Source: Halochromatium roseum
GTDB taxonomy: Bacteria; Pseudomonadota; Gammaproteobacteria; Chromatiales; Chromatiaceae
Reading direction: 5' to 3'
DNA length: 64,000 nt
NCBI RefSeq assembly: GCF_016653315.1
Contig: NZ_NHSH01000044.1
Coordinates: forward strand, 87,099-151,098
The notes beneath the pieces were generated by a model. The model was given only the letters and a program-made list of their open reading frames with translations. It did no database searches and was not told the DNA's origin. The translations under genes and the position numbers were made by a program. Shown here one piece after another: positions 53,780 to 63,061 of this stretch (position 1 is the stretch's first letter; each line of letters opens with the position of its first letter).

Positions 53780-55324
53780 ATGGCATCGCTGGCTGCGTCC
53801 ATCGCCAAGGTCGGCAGCAATACCCTGCTCTCGCGCGTCCTCGGCTTCGTCCGGGACCTGATCGTCGCGCGCCTGTTCGGCGCCGATGCCGGCACCGATG
53901 CCTTCTTCGTCGCCTTCAAGATCCCGAATTTCATGCGCCGGCTGTTCGCCGAGGGCGCCTTTTCGATGGCCTTTGTGCCGGTGCTCAACGAGTACAAGAC
54001 GCAACGCGGCTTCCCGGCGCTGAAGCGCTTTGTCGACGATGTCGCCGGCACCCTCGGCACCATCCTGTTCATCATCACCGCGCTCGGGGTGTTAGGCGCG
54101 CCGATCCTGATACTGATCTTTGCACCGGGCTTTGCAAGTGATCTGGACAAGCAGCTGCTGGCGGCAGACATGCTGCGGCTGACCTTCCCTTATCTGCTGT
54201 TCATCTCACTGACTGCCTTAGCCGGCGGCATCCTCAACACCTACGACCGTTTCGGCGTGCCGGCCTTCACGCCCGTGCTCTTGAACCTCTCGCTGATCGG
54301 TTGCGCGCTCTGGCTCGCGCCACAGTTGGAGCGACCGATCATGGCGCTGGCCTGGGGCGTGCTCATCGCTGGTATCGCGCAGTTACTGTTCCAGCTACCT
54401 TTTCTTTACCAGCTGCGGCTGTTACCGCGTCCCAGGCTGAGCCCGCGCGATGAGGGCGTGCGGCGGATCGTGAAACTGATGATCCCGGCCCTTTTCGGGG
54501 TCTCGGTCACCCAGATCAGCCTGCTGATCGACACCCTGCTCGCCTCCTTTCTGGCCACTGGCAGCATCTCCTGGCTGTACTACTCAGACCGGCTGATGGA
54601 GTTTCCGCTCGGCATCCTCGGCGTTGCGCTCGGCACCGTGATCCTGCCCAAGCTCTCGCGCCAGCATGCGGCGGCCTCACCAGAGGCCTTTTCGGAGACG
54701 CTGGACTGGGCCTTGCGCTGGGTACTGCTGCTCGGGCTGCCAGCCGCGGTTGGCTTGTTCACGCTCTCCGGACCGATGATCGCGACCCTGTTCTATTCCG
54801 GTGAATTCACCGCCTACGATGTGCTGATGGCCGAGCGCAGCCTGATGGCCTACTCGCTCGGGCTGATGGCGTTTCTCGGCATCAAGGTGCTCGCACCGGG
54901 CTTCTACAGCCGTCAGGACATGAAGACGCCGGTGAAGATCGCCGTGGTCGCGATGCTGACCAATATCGTCTTCAATCTGATCCTGATGTTCCCGCTCGGC
55001 CATGCCGGCTTGGCGTTGGCGACCATCATTGCCGCCAGCGTCAACGCCCTGCTGCTGTTGATCGGACTGCTCAAGCAGGGCATCTATCGGCCCCTGCCTG
55101 GCTGGTGGCTGCTGCTGGCCAAGGGCCTGATCGCTAGCCTGGCGATGGGAGCCCTACTCTGGCTGCTGAGCGGACCCACGCCATTTTGGACGGTCTGGGA
55201 CTTCAGCGAGCGACTGATCCGCCTGCTCGGGCTGATCCTGATCGGTGGGCTCTGCTATCTGCTGCTGGCGCTGCTCCTCGGGATTCGACCTCGGCATCTG
55301 CTGCGGATGAATCCAGCGGCCTGA
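53780..55324 (+). CDS. murJ: lipid II flippase MurJ (MviN)
   Basis: A 514-residue inner-membrane protein with about 14 helices that flips lipid II for peptidoglycan synthesis. Landmarks are NTLLSRVLGFVRDLIVARLF, DAFFVAFKIPNFMRRLFAEG, AFSMAFVPVLNEYKTQRG and ALGTVILPKLSRQHAA. It is divergent from rpsT and lies upstream of ribF, as in many gammaproteobacteria. Confidence 0.97.
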   Translation: MASLAASIAKVGSNTLLSRVLGFVRDLIVARLFGADAGTDAFFVAFKIPNFMRRLFAEGAFSMAFVPVLNEYKTQRGFPALKRFVDDVAGTLGTILFIITALGVLGAPILILIFAPGFASDLDKQLLAADMLRLTFPYLLFISLTALAGGILNTYDRFGVPAFTPVLLNLSLIGCALWLAPQLERPIMALAWGVLIAGIAQLLFQLPFLYQLRLLPRPRLSPRDEGVRRIVKLMIPALFGVSVTQISLLIDTLLASFLATGSISWLYYSDRLMEFPLGILGVALGTVILPKLSRQHAAASPEAFSETLDWALRWVLLLGLPAAVGLFTLSGPMIATLFYSGEFTAYDVLMAERSLMAYSLGLMAFLGIKVLAPGFYSRQDMKTPVKIAVVAMLTNIVFNLILMFPLGHAGLALATIIAASVNALLLLIGLLKQGIYRPLPGWWLLLAKGLIASLAMGALLWLLSGPTPFWTVWDFSERLIRLLGLILIGGLCYLLLALLLGIRPRHLLRMNPAA

Positions 55325-55408
55325 GACTGACGAAGCGCACAGCACAGCCAACGGCAACGCGCCCTATAATCGACGGCATTCGCTCACCGAACCGACGGAC
55401 TCATTGGC

Positions 55409-56500
55409 ATGCGGCTGATTCGGGGCCTTCACAATCTGCGCGATCAGGATCGCGGCTGCGTGGCGACCATCGGCAACTTCGATGGTGTCCACCGAGGCCA
55501 TCGCGCGGTCTTTCAGCGCCTGCTCGCGCAGGGCGAGGCGCTCGACCTGCCGGCCACGGTGATCACCTTTGAGCCGCAGCCGATGGAGTCTTTCGCGCCG
55601 ACGGTCGCACCTGCCCGGTTGACCCGGTTGCGCGAGAAGGTGGCGGCGATCGCCGACGACGGCATCGAACGCATCTTGCTGCTCGAGTTCGGTCCGCGGC
55701 TGGCCGAGATGGCCGCGCGCGACTTCATTCAGCAAGTACTCGTCGATGGACTTGGGGTGCGCTTCCTGCTGGTCGGCGATGATTTTCGCTTCGGCCACAA
55801 CCGGTCGGGCGACTATGCGCTGCTCGAGCGTGTGGGCGCGGAGCTGCCGCCCGAGCAGCGCTTCGAGGTGGCCAATCTGAAGACCATTACCCACGCCGAT
55901 GAGCGCATCAGCAGCACCCGGATTCGAGAAGTGCTCGCCGCTGGCGATTTCGACCAGGCCCGACAGCTGCTTGGCCGGCCATACCGAATCTGTGGTCGGG
56001 TCGGACATGGCGACCAGCGCGGACGCACCATTGGTTTCCCCACTGCAAACATCGAGCTGCATCGACGCATCAGCCCGCTGCGCGGGGTCTATGCGGTCTG
56101 GGTCCAGGGTGTCGCTGATGACCCCTGGCCTGGTGTCGCCAACATTGGCCGCCGTCCAACCTTGGCTGGAACCGATGAACGCCTTGAGGTGCATCTGTTC
56201 GATTTCGACGGCGATCTCTATGGCGCGCATCTCGAGGTCGAATTCGCGCTGCGTCTGCGCGATGAACAGCGCTTCGACTCATTCGAGGCCTTGAGGGCAC
56301 AGATCGCGCGCGATGCTGAATCGGCGCGAGCCTGGCTCATCTGCGCGTCGAGGCACAGCTCACCGCGGTTGCCGGTGCCAGAACAGCCTAAGCCTTCAGA
56401 CATTGTCCAGCACGCCTTCGGCCCCAAGCACGGGATCGACCTGGGAGAGCGCAAGCGGTTTGGCAGGGATGAACCGGCATCACCAGACTCAGAACGCTAA
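55409..56500 (+). CDS. ribF: bifunctional riboflavin kinase/FAD synthetase RibF
   Basis: Makes FMN and FAD from riboflavin. The N-terminal adenylyltransferase has VATIGNFDGVHRGHRAVFQR and VGDDFRFGHNRSGDY. The C-terminal kinase has GRTIGFPTANIEL, GVANIGRRPTLAG and LEVHLFDFDGDLYG. The 363 residues exceed the usual ~310 by a charged tail of about 50. Its stop overlaps the mtgA stop on the other strand (56497-56500). Confidence 0.97.
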   Translation: MRLIRGLHNLRDQDRGCVATIGNFDGVHRGHRAVFQRLLAQGEALDLPATVITFEPQPMESFAPTVAPARLTRLREKVAAIADDGIERILLLEFGPRLAEMAARDFIQQVLVDGLGVRFLLVGDDFRFGHNRSGDYALLERVGAELPPEQRFEVANLKTITHADERISSTRIREVLAAGDFDQARQLLGRPYRICGRVGHGDQRGRTIGFPTANIELHRRISPLRGVYAVWVQGVADDPWPGVANIGRRPTLAGTDERLEVHLFDFDGDLYGAHLEVEFALRLRDEQRFDSFEALRAQIARDAESARAWLICASRHSSPRLPVPEQPKPSDIVQHAFGPKHGIDLGERKRFGRDEPASPDSER

Positions 56501-57291
56501 AGCTGGTCCAGATAGACAGGACCACCAAGATTGTGCATCTGGCGCTCGATCCAAGCGGCCTTGCGGCGCACATGCGGCGAGGGTGAATCAACGCGGTAGA
56601 CGTTTGGATTCGGCAGCACGGCGGCGAGTAAGGCGGCCTCGGGTACGCTCAATATGGAAACAGGCCGATCGAAGAACCGCCAACTTGCAGCGCCAACGCC
56701 GTAGGTATCCGGCCCAAATTGGGCGATGTTCAGGTAGACCTCAAGGATGCGCTGTTTCGGCCAGAGCCACTCGATCATCAACGTCAGCGGCGCCTCGAGT
56801 GCCTTACGCAGCCAATCGCTACCGGGCCAGAGGAAAAGGTTCTTCGCGGTCTGCTGCGAGAGGGTGCTCGCACCACGCAGCGAGCCGCCATTACGCCAGC
56901 GCTCCAGCGCGTTCTGCATCTCCACCAGATCAAAGCCAGCATGGGTTGGAAAGCGCTGATCTTCAGCCGCGATCACTGCAAGCTTGACCTCGGCCGGGAT
57001 CTGATGGGCCACGACCCATTCGTGATAGAGACGTTTCTCAGCACTCGCTGGGGACTCTGCGAGGAGCCAATGGCGGATCATAAAGGCCGAAGTCGGCGGA
57101 TCAACCCAGCGCAGGACTAGGATGGTTGTCGCCATCAGCAACAGCAGAACGGCGGCAACTGCTGCGAATGCTTTGAGAAGACGTCTCAATGCGCGCCTTC
57201 CCCATGGATGCACAGGAGATATGAAGCCTGTGTTTGATCCATTCGGGGGATGCCCTGCTTGAACGGGTTTTCGTTGGAAAAGCGCCGGCAC
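56497..57291 (-). CDS. mtgA: monofunctional peptidoglycan glycosyltransferase MtgA
   Basis: Polymerises lipid II glycan strands at the inner membrane. The 264 residues have one N-terminal membrane helix (AVAAVLLLLMATTILVL). The GT51 motifs are EDQRFPTHAGFD (catalytic Glu), GASTLSQQTAKNLFLW, QRILEVYLNIAQFG and EAALLAAVLPNP. The start could be nearer the helix, since ~30 residues before it are unlike the family. It is convergent with ribF. Confidence 0.95.
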   Translation of the reverse strand: MPALFQRKPVQAGHPPNGSNTGFISPVHPWGRRALRRLLKAFAAVAAVLLLLMATTILVLRWVDPPTSAFMIRHWLLAESPASAEKRLYHEWVVAHQIPAEVKLAVIAAEDQRFPTHAGFDLVEMQNALERWRNGGSLRGASTLSQQTAKNLFLWPGSDWLRKALEAPLTLMIEWLWPKQRILEVYLNIAQFGPDTYGVGAASWRFFDRPVSILSVPEAALLAAVLPNPNVYRVDSPSPHVRRKAAWIERQMHNLGGPVYLDQL

Positions 57292-57406
57292 CGGACCTCA
57301 GGATGAAGGATCTCGACTAGAAGGAATTCCGAATGATCAGCAACAGGCATCATGCTCTGGTATCGGATTGAGGCTCTGGCTTAGCCAACTGAACACCGAT
57401 GATACC

Positions 57407-57434
57407 CAAAAAAAACGGGGCCCGAAGGCCCCGT
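57407..57434 (-). terminator. intrinsic terminator of the porin gene
   Basis: On the minus strand ACGGGGCC, a TTCG loop, GGCCCCGT and then a run of T (57414-57408) follow the porin stop by 24 bases. A textbook rho-independent terminator. Confidence 0.9.
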
Positions 57435-57458
57435 CTTGCTTCCGCAGTCTGAGCAGGA

Positions 57459-58826
57459 TCAGAACTTGTGGATCATGCCAGCGGAGAAGCCGCTCCACTC
57501 TTCGCCAGCGAAATCCGGCGATCCACTCAGGTCATCGTCAACCTGAGTGTAAAGCACGTAGGCTTTGGTGCGCTTGCTGAAGTTGTGGTCGAAGCCGATC
57601 GCCCAAGTGTAGCGATCACCTTTGAGATCATCCCCGAGGTTGTTGAGTGAAAGCGTGTCACGCGTGCGCCCGAGTACCTTGGAGTCGTCACGATCGACCG
57701 AGCCATACATGGCCTTGATGCTGTTGTTGCCGAAGGCATAAGCGGCTTGGATCTGCCAGAGGTCTTGCTCTGCAAATGAAGTTCCCGTGCCATAAGCAAC
57801 TGAGCCATCTGGCGCAACGTAAGCCTGTACAGTTGGCATGACACCTGACGTCAGTTGATAGGGAATGTTTTCCTGGCGCTCCCAAATAGCCGTCAGCGTA
57901 AAGCCGTTGAAGTCGAGCAGCCCCAAGCCGACACGCCATTTGTCAAACGAATCGCTGATGTAATTACAGCTAGAACCAAGTGTGTTAGGGCCTGGGTTCT
58001 GTACGTCGATACAATTTTGGGTACTAGAGCCGTCTAAGCTGGTGGCCGAACCCATGAACATGTCCTTGTCCAGCGATTCATAAGCGAGAGACGCATAAAA
58101 AGGACCGTTGTTGTAGATTGCGGCCAACGAGAAGGCACCGGCAATCGAATCTTCGTTGATGTTCGTGGCACCAATCGCAGTTGCACCACCACCGGCAACG
58201 ACCGCGCCAGCGAACGAGAAGCCTGAGAAGCTCGGCGAGATGTAGGCGATGACGTTGTCGACACGGAGATCGTTGAAGCCAACGGTGTCGTTGTAGTCAG
58301 CCATGGTGTCGCTGAACAGATCCAGCTTACCAGTGGAGATCTTCAGCGGGGTATCGTGACGACCAACTAGCGCGGTACCCCAGTTGCCCGCCAAACCGAC
58401 GAAGCTATTACGGTAGGAGATACCGTTGTTACCGCTATCGAGATCGTTGCTGCCAAAATTCAGACCTAATTCAACCTGATAAATGGCTTTCAGACCATTT
58501 CCTAGGTCTTCCGACCCCTTGACACCGATGCGGTTCGCTCGGCTAGCACCGCGCATGAAACTGCCATTCCTAGAGATACCCCAGCCCTTGAAATCTTCGC
58601 CGCCAGTAGTGATCGGTTTTCCGTTGGCATCCACTGCAATACCGGTGACCTGGTTGCCATCGACATCGGTCCCAGTCGCGGTTGTGTAGCTAGTGCCGAT
58701 CGCGTCGCTGACGTCCGCATAGTCAATCGACATGTTCAGCTTGCCGTACAGGGTCGCCTCGGCCATCGCGGCGGCCGGGGCTGCCATCGCGGCGGCGATG
58801 GCCAGGGTCAGAATCTTTTTCTGCAT
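57459..58826 (-). CDS. gram-negative porin (Gram-negative general porin family)
   Basis: A 455-residue outer-membrane porin. ATG 58826 starts a clean signal peptide (MQKKILTLAIAAAMAAPAAA, cleavage after MAEA-type site). Then comes the typical first strand EATLYGKLNMSIDY, RIGVKGSEDLGNGLKAIYQV and RNSFVGLAGNWGTALVGRHD. It ends in GFSAGMIHKF with the C-terminal Phe needed for barrel assembly. It is strongly expressed in appearance, with a clear promoter and terminator. Confidence 0.95.
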   Translation of the reverse strand: MQKKILTLAIAAAMAAPAAAMAEATLYGKLNMSIDYADVSDAIGTSYTTATGTDVDGNQVTGIAVDANGKPITTGGEDFKGWGISRNGSFMRGASRANRIGVKGSEDLGNGLKAIYQVELGLNFGSNDLDSGNNGISYRNSFVGLAGNWGTALVGRHDTPLKISTGKLDLFSDTMADYNDTVGFNDLRVDNVIAYISPSFSGFSFAGAVVAGGGATAIGATNINEDSIAGAFSLAAIYNNGPFYASLAYESLDKDMFMGSATSLDGSSTQNCIDVQNPGPNTLGSSCNYISDSFDKWRVGLGLLDFNGFTLTAIWERQENIPYQLTSGVMPTVQAYVAPDGSVAYGTGTSFAEQDLWQIQAAYAFGNNSIKAMYGSVDRDDSKVLGRTRDTLSLNNLGDDLKGDRYTWAIGFDHNFSKRTKAYVLYTQVDDDLSGSPDFAGEEWSGFSAGMIHKF

Positions 58827-58898
58827 CTTGATCTCCGCTGTGTTGTGAATAAGACGAAAGATTGCACCAACCTTCCGCAATCGTGCCTTGCAAACCAA

Positions 58899-58927
58899 AT
58901 AGTAGACTACGACGGCATAGCTCGCAA
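58899..58927 (-). promoter_or_regulatory. candidate sigma-70 promoter of the porin
   Basis: On the minus strand TTGCGA (58927-58922), a 17-base spacer, then TACTAT (58904-58899). It lies about 73 bases before the porin ATG. Each box matches four of six consensus bases. Confidence 0.45.
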
Positions 58928-59230
58928 CAGTTTTTTTGAAAAAAGAGACAATTCACGCGCTAGTTGCATCGCAGCAACAACCCGTTCTACAGTCGGCTCC
59001 GAGTTGCTTTCGATGGCGGCGTTATCTAATGATAATCATCGACTTAGCAAATGCTTAACGGACACTTCGGCGGCGCCATCCTATGTCCCGACTGCCCCTG
59101 GCGCAACATTGGCGTGGCGATCTTTGCACAGTTAGGCAGGTCTTGCTGCCTGAGCGCTTGCATGCTGTCACACTGCCGATCCGGTTGATGATCGATGGGA
59201 CGACCTTGTGCAACACTGTCGCGACTCACG

Positions 59231-59316
59231 ACCAGTTGTGGCCAAGTGCGGCCAGTTGCAGCCGCTTGTGGCAGCTTGCAGCCGCTTGTAGCCAAGGTCG
59301 CCTAGCCTCGCCTAGT
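59231..59316. repeat. degenerate GTTGTGGCC/CAGCCGCTTGT repeats
   Basis: Units such as GCAGCCGCTTGT (twice) and TCGCCTAG (twice) drift over about 85 bases between the porin promoter and the dipeptidase gene. No other gene is visible in 58930-59353. Confidence 0.6.
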
Positions 59317-59353
59317 GCGCGAGTTGGCCGTCGACATCCAATCAGGAGGCTCC

Positions 59354-60145
59354 ATGCGCAACCGATCGCCAATCTTAGTCACCGCAAGCAGTGTCCTGTT
59401 CTTCTTGAGCAGTCAAGCCTTCAACCCATTAGCTGCAGCGCCCGATACAAGCCTGCCTAGTGATCACCGCCCCGACAACATTATCGAACTGACCCAGATC
59501 ATCCCTGAGATCGTCCTGGATATCCGCTACGCGACCGCGCATAACTTCATCGGCCGCCCGATCCCCGGCTATCTCGCCCCAAAATGTCTGCTTACCCAGG
59601 AGGCCGCCACGGCGCTCGCGCAGGTGCAGCGCCGACTACTCGACCGGGGATATCAACTGAAGATCTACGACTGCTATCGACCACAGCATGCCGTGGATGC
59701 CTTCGTGGCTTGGGCCGAGGATCTCGACGACCAGCGGATGAAGACCGAGTTCTATCCGAACGTCGACAAGCAGCATCTGTTTCGCGACGGCTACATCGCG
59801 AGCAAGTCAAGCCATAGTCGTGGCAGCACGGTTGATCTGACCATCGTGCCGAAGCCAGCACTACCTCAGCCGCCATTTGATGTTGAGGCACAGGTTCCCT
59901 GCGAGGCGCCATACGGCGAGCGCTTCGCCGACAATAGCGTCGACATGGGAACCGGATTCGACTGTTTCAGCCCGCTGTCACACACCCTGAGCCCGGCGAT
60001 CACCGGTCAGGCGCATGACTATCGCCTCTTATTGAAGGGGCTGATGGAAGAGGAAGGTTTCAAGAACCTCGACGAGGAGTGGTGGCACTTCACCTTGCGC
60101 GATGAGCCGTATCCCGAGACCTATTTCGACTTTCCGATCCGCTAA
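59354..60145 (+). CDS. exported D-alanyl-D-alanine dipeptidase, VanX/DdpX family (M15)
   Basis: A 263-residue zinc peptidase that hydrolyses D-Ala-D-Ala. ATG 59354 follows AGGAGG and starts a signal peptide (SPILVTASSVLFFLSSQAF). The zinc motif SSHSRGSTVDLTIV supplies His and Asp, and LDEEWWHF supplies the catalytic Glu and third His. ELTQIIPEIVLDIRYATAHN is the usual VanX opening. Without vanHA neighbours it probably serves in recycling of cell-wall peptides rather than vancomycin resistance. Confidence 0.93.
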   Translation: MRNRSPILVTASSVLFFLSSQAFNPLAAAPDTSLPSDHRPDNIIELTQIIPEIVLDIRYATAHNFIGRPIPGYLAPKCLLTQEAATALAQVQRRLLDRGYQLKIYDCYRPQHAVDAFVAWAEDLDDQRMKTEFYPNVDKQHLFRDGYIASKSSHSRGSTVDLTIVPKPALPQPPFDVEAQVPCEAPYGERFADNSVDMGTGFDCFSPLSHTLSPAITGQAHDYRLLLKGLMEEEGFKNLDEEWWHFTLRDEPYPETYFDFPIR

Positions 60146-60176
60146 AACGATTTCCGAGCGTCGTTTCAAGGCCTGG

Positions 60177-60518
60177 TTAGGCCTGCGGCTTAACTCCGAC
60201 GCGCTCACAGGCCTTGGCAATCACGTCAGCGAGAAATTCCGGTGTCACCCGGCCAAAGGTCTTACTGACCAGGGACTGGCTCAAGGTGATTAGCCGGTCG
60301 ACCCGCACCCAACTCGCTGATGGCAGCCGACCCGAGGCAATCACCGAGACATCCAGCGAGCAGCCGTGGACATGATGTCCCTTGGCCGTCACGGCAGCGG
60401 CCAGGAAGTCGCCGAACCCGTCGGCATCCGTGAGACATAACACTGGGTGCCGCTTCTCCGTGCTCAGATCAGTAAATGGAAACGGCACCAGGACTAGATC
60501 CCCGCGTCTACAGGTCAT
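60177..60518 (-). CDS. MazF/PemK family toxin
   Basis: A 113-residue mRNA-interferase-type protein starting MTCRRGDLVLVPFPFTDLST, the standard MazF/PemK opening. KRHPVLCLTDADGFGDFLAA follows, with the C-terminal RVDRLITLSQSLVSKTFGRV. Its start overlaps the antitoxin gene by 11 bases. ATG 60518 is chosen because upstream residues belong to the antitoxin region. Confidence 0.9.
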   Translation of the reverse strand: MTCRRGDLVLVPFPFTDLSTEKRHPVLCLTDADGFGDFLAAAVTAKGHHVHGCSLDVSVIASGRLPSASWVRVDRLITLSQSLVSKTFGRVTPEFLADVIAKACERVGVKPQA

Positions 60519-60702
60519 TCCAAACCTCATCCTCTGCATTGTCCCAGACTCCTTGGAGCGAGGACTCTTGGGCAAGCATCAGGTCGAGCCATTGAGCCCT
60601 ATCCTCCTTCTGCTTGAGGTAGCCGATGAAGTCGACAACCTCACGGATGTCCTCGTCCGGTAGGGTCTGAATCTGCTCCATCACCAATTCGATTACGGTC
60701 AT
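60508..60702 (-). CDS. DUF2281-like antitoxin of the MazF-like pair
   Basis: A 64-residue acidic protein (MTVIELVMEQIQTLPDEDIR, then EVVDFIGYLKQKEDRAQWLD). Helical antitoxin-like, directly upstream of and overlapping the toxin. No DNA-binding motif can be named with confidence. Confidence 0.78.
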   Translation of the reverse strand: MTVIELVMEQIQTLPDEDIREVVDFIGYLKQKEDRAQWLDLMLAQESSLQGVWDNAEDEVWNDL

Positions 60703-61100
60703 GGCCTACGCCTACCCTCCCCAAAAGATGTAGTCATCCTTGATCGTGTTTGGCCTCGGCTTAGTCGACGCATGGCTCGTTGCTGACCAGATCAGGATTA
60801 AGGCGACAAAAGCGTCTGGCCTTAACTTGAGGCTGGCGCCAGGCAAGAGCACAACGCCAAACCCATCCAATCAGTGAGCCGTCGCGAGAGTTAGTTGTTC
60901 TGGATCACGATAGCTATACGTTATCCAGATCAATCGCTTAGCGCGTTTCTGGCGATCATGTACCAGCCTTGTACTCATAGGCCAGAAAACCACCTCGGCA
61001 CAACCTTAGCGGCAAAAACTTTTTTTTCACGGCGATTTTTTAAGAGTTTTTTCGCTCAAGTCCTCTCGGTACACTCAAATCAATGACTTAGGCGTTCGGT
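60703..61100. other. non-coding stretch with AT-rich tract
   Basis: No gene seen. It includes TTATCCAGA at 60918-60926 (one mismatch to a DnaA box) and an AT-rich tract at about 61015-61050, just before the iteron-like repeats. Confidence 0.35.
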
Positions 61101-61165
61101 GCCCTTTCGCACCCTCTCGATTTCGCTCGAAACCCTCTCGATTTGCCGTCAACCCTTTCGATTTT
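61101..61165. repeat. iteron-like repeats, period about 20 bp
   Basis: ACCCTCTCGATTT occurs at 61111-61123 and 61132-61144, and as ACCCTTTCGATTT at 61152-61164. A partial fourth copy (GCCCTTTCGC) lies at 61101. Regular spacing of 20-21 bp beside an AT-rich tract resembles plasmid iterons. The remainder, to 61289, holds no gene. Confidence 0.65.
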
Positions 61166-61289
61166 GGCGGTCTGGCGTCTCTTGTCGTCGTCTCAGCGCC
61201 AGCAAATACCCTCGGCAGGGGCATTACAACCGTTGCGATCTCCACAACGGTTCAGGCAACCGCCAGGGAAATCGTGATGGTTCAAGGTA

Positions 61290-61640
61290 TCAGGGTTTCC
61301 GTGATCCCTTCGCCGATCGGAGTGTTACCGGGTAACGTGGTAACGGGCATGTCGTGGAACGTGACCAGATCCAGGTTTGGATTATCTTCGGTTTCAGCCG
61401 CTTCGCATTCGCCTTGTCGCGCGTCTCAGCCGGTAGGTCGGTGTCGTCTTTGTCGCGTTTCAGCCTTGCTATCACTCGCTCGGGGTCTTTGTTGCTGCGC
61501 TTGCGGGTGTCTTTGATAACGTCGGAATTTCCGACATTATCAATATCAGCCTTCTTGCCCGACTTCCCGCCAAGCCCAGCCGGATTGTTCACCGTGCCCT
61601 CTGGCGCTCCCGGCTTCCCAGCAGGCTCCAACTCATCCAC
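61290..61640 (-). CDS. hypothetical basic protein, possibly N-terminally truncated
   Basis: A 116-residue, very hydrophilic protein (NNPAGLGGKSGKKADIDNVG; DPERVIARLKRDKDDTDLPA). The frame stays open upstream to about 61730 (DQQARGTVADLQRDYSKLVD), so GTG 61640 may not be the true start. It resembles small plasmid or phage proteins in composition, but I cannot name a family. Confidence 0.4.
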   Translation of the reverse strand: MDELEPAGKPGAPEGTVNNPAGLGGKSGKKADIDNVGNSDVIKDTRKRSNKDPERVIARLKRDKDDTDLPAETRDKANAKRLKPKIIQTWIWSRSTTCPLPRYPVTLRSAKGSRKP

Positions 61641-61858
61641 AAGCTTCGAGTAATCCCTCTGCAGATCGGCAACGGTGCCGCGCGCCTGTTGGTCGTGGGA
61701 CCAGTGCTCAAATGTGAGAAATCCTAACGTTTAGCGCTCAATCTGAGGCTGAAGATCAGGGAAAAATCCCGGATGTACGCTGCGGGTCTGCGTCGCTGTG
61801 TGGGTGACTCAGCCCCCACCTTTGGGGGAGAGCGTTGCGCCGATCGAAACCCCAGAAT

Positions 61859-61890
61859 GAAAAAAGCCCTACCAGATGGCAGGGCTTTTC
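61859..61890. terminator. bidirectional intrinsic terminator
   Basis: AAAAAAGCCCT, a 10-base loop, AGGGCTTTTCC. The A-run on one side and T-run on the other allow termination in both directions. The rest of 61641-62162 shows no gene I can support. Confidence 0.7.
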
Positions 61891-62174
61891 CCCCAATCAC
61901 TGAACCCTTCAGCCCGTTAAAACTGGGGGCTTCGCCGGCTTCAGAAGGCTGGGCCTTCAACCACAGCGGGACTTCTCAGTCCTTGTGTTTCATGTCTCGG
62001 CGATCCGAGCGCGCCTTGCTGCAGGGGAGTCGAAGACGGCCGTTGCTCAGTCGCTGGGTGTGTCGCGACAGACCTTGTACTCAGCGCTTGGGCAGTGCCC
62101 GGCTTAGGTCTGAAGCAAATGGATCATGGTTGTGCTCAGATTCAAAGATCGCAAAAATGCGATATACTTTAGGC

Positions 62175-62501
62175 ATGGCATGGTCCGTCGAAACCCTTAA
62201 CCCAAAAGTCGATGCGGAGCTTACCGCCCTGCCTGCGGATGTCCGTGCGCGGTTGACCAGGATCACCAACCTGATCGCAGCGGTTGGACTTGAGCATGTC
62301 CACGAGCCGCACATCAAACACTTGGAGGGATGCCTGTGGGAAATGCGGATAAAGGGTAAGGACGGCATCGCGCGAGCGCTTTACGTGACAGCATGGCAGC
62401 AACGCGCTGTCATCGTCCGCGCCTTTGTGAAGAAAACCAAGAAGACTCCGCGTCGAGAAATTGAACTTGCCCTTGAAAGGGCGCGTGAGGTGCAACAGTG
62501 A
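62175..62501 (+). CDS. HigB/Gp49-like type II toxin
   Basis: A 108-residue protein (MAWSVETLNPKVDAELTALP; HEPHIKHLEGCLWEMRIKGK; ARALYVTAWQQRAVIVRAFV; KKTKKTPRREIELALERARE), the phage-derived Gp49-like/HigB pattern of ribosome-dependent RNases. ATG 62175 follows a TATACT box at 62163-62168 so closely that the mRNA may be nearly leaderless. An XRE antitoxin gene follows, toxin first as in hig loci. Confidence 0.88.
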   Translation: MAWSVETLNPKVDAELTALPADVRARLTRITNLIAAVGLEHVHEPHIKHLEGCLWEMRIKGKDGIARALYVTAWQQRAVIVRAFVKKTKKTPRREIELALERAREVQQ

Positions 62502-62506
62502 CCAAA

Positions 62507-62797
62507 ATGAGCGACCTACATCAAGAGTGGCTACAAGACCCAGAGTACCGAGAGGCTTACGATACGCTTGCCGGTGAGTTCAGCTTGGCGGAACGACTGA
62601 TCGAGGCTCGCGCGGGGGCTGGGTTCTCACAAGCTGAATTGGCGAAGCGTATCGACACGACGCAATCTGTCATTGCGCGCCTTGAGGGTGGACACAGCAA
62701 ACCCTCAACCCGGACGCTTGAGAAGATTGCAAAGGCCACAGGGACTCGGCTCAAGATTAGCTTCGAGCCCATCCGTGGTGACGCAGCTCACGCCTAG
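62507..62797 (+). CDS. XRE-family antitoxin (HigA-like)
   Basis: A 96-residue helix-turn-helix protein: AERLIEARAGAGFSQAELAK, RIDTTQSVIARLEGGHSKPS, TRTLEKIAKATGTRLKISFE. A GTG at 62498 overlaps the toxin stop and is an alternative start to ATG 62507. It probably binds the toxin and represses the operon. Confidence 0.9.
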   Translation: MSDLHQEWLQDPEYREAYDTLAGEFSLAERLIEARAGAGFSQAELAKRIDTTQSVIARLEGGHSKPSTRTLEKIAKATGTRLKISFEPIRGDAAHA

Positions 62798-62842
62798 TCA
62801 CGAATAGGGACCAACTGAATGCGGTTTGGCCGCATCAGTGCT

Positions 62843-63061
62843 TTATTCAGGTTTAGCGCTCGGGTCAGGCAGCGGATCAGGACAGCCGCGAATCTCGCGG
62901 TTGCCGCAGAGATAGCCTCGGTCACCTCCAGAGCGCTGTTGATACCCTTGGCCCTGGGTGAAGGCGCCAGGGTCAGATCGGGGCCAGTAGCAGGGTCGGC
63001 GCAGGCAGTGGCGATCGTAGACGTCGACCGTCTCGCCGATGGTCTTGTCGCGAACCTTCAT
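62843..63061 (-). CDS. small cysteine-containing hypothetical protein
   Basis: A 72-residue protein (MKVRDKTIGETVDVYDRHCL; GYLCGNREIRGCPDP). Four Cys in two pairs might bind zinc. The ATG overlaps the stop of the upstream gene (ATGA at 63061). No family recognised; last gene of a three-gene cluster. Confidence 0.5.
   Translation of the reverse strand: MKVRDKTIGETVDVYDRHCLRRPCYWPRSDPGAFTQGQGYQQRSGGDRGYLCGNREIRGCPDPLPDPSAKPE

Noticed and set aside
59354..60145. Vancomycin resistance gene
   Set aside because: The VanX-type dipeptidase has a signal peptide and no vanH, vanA or vanRS neighbours, so a resistance role is not supported.
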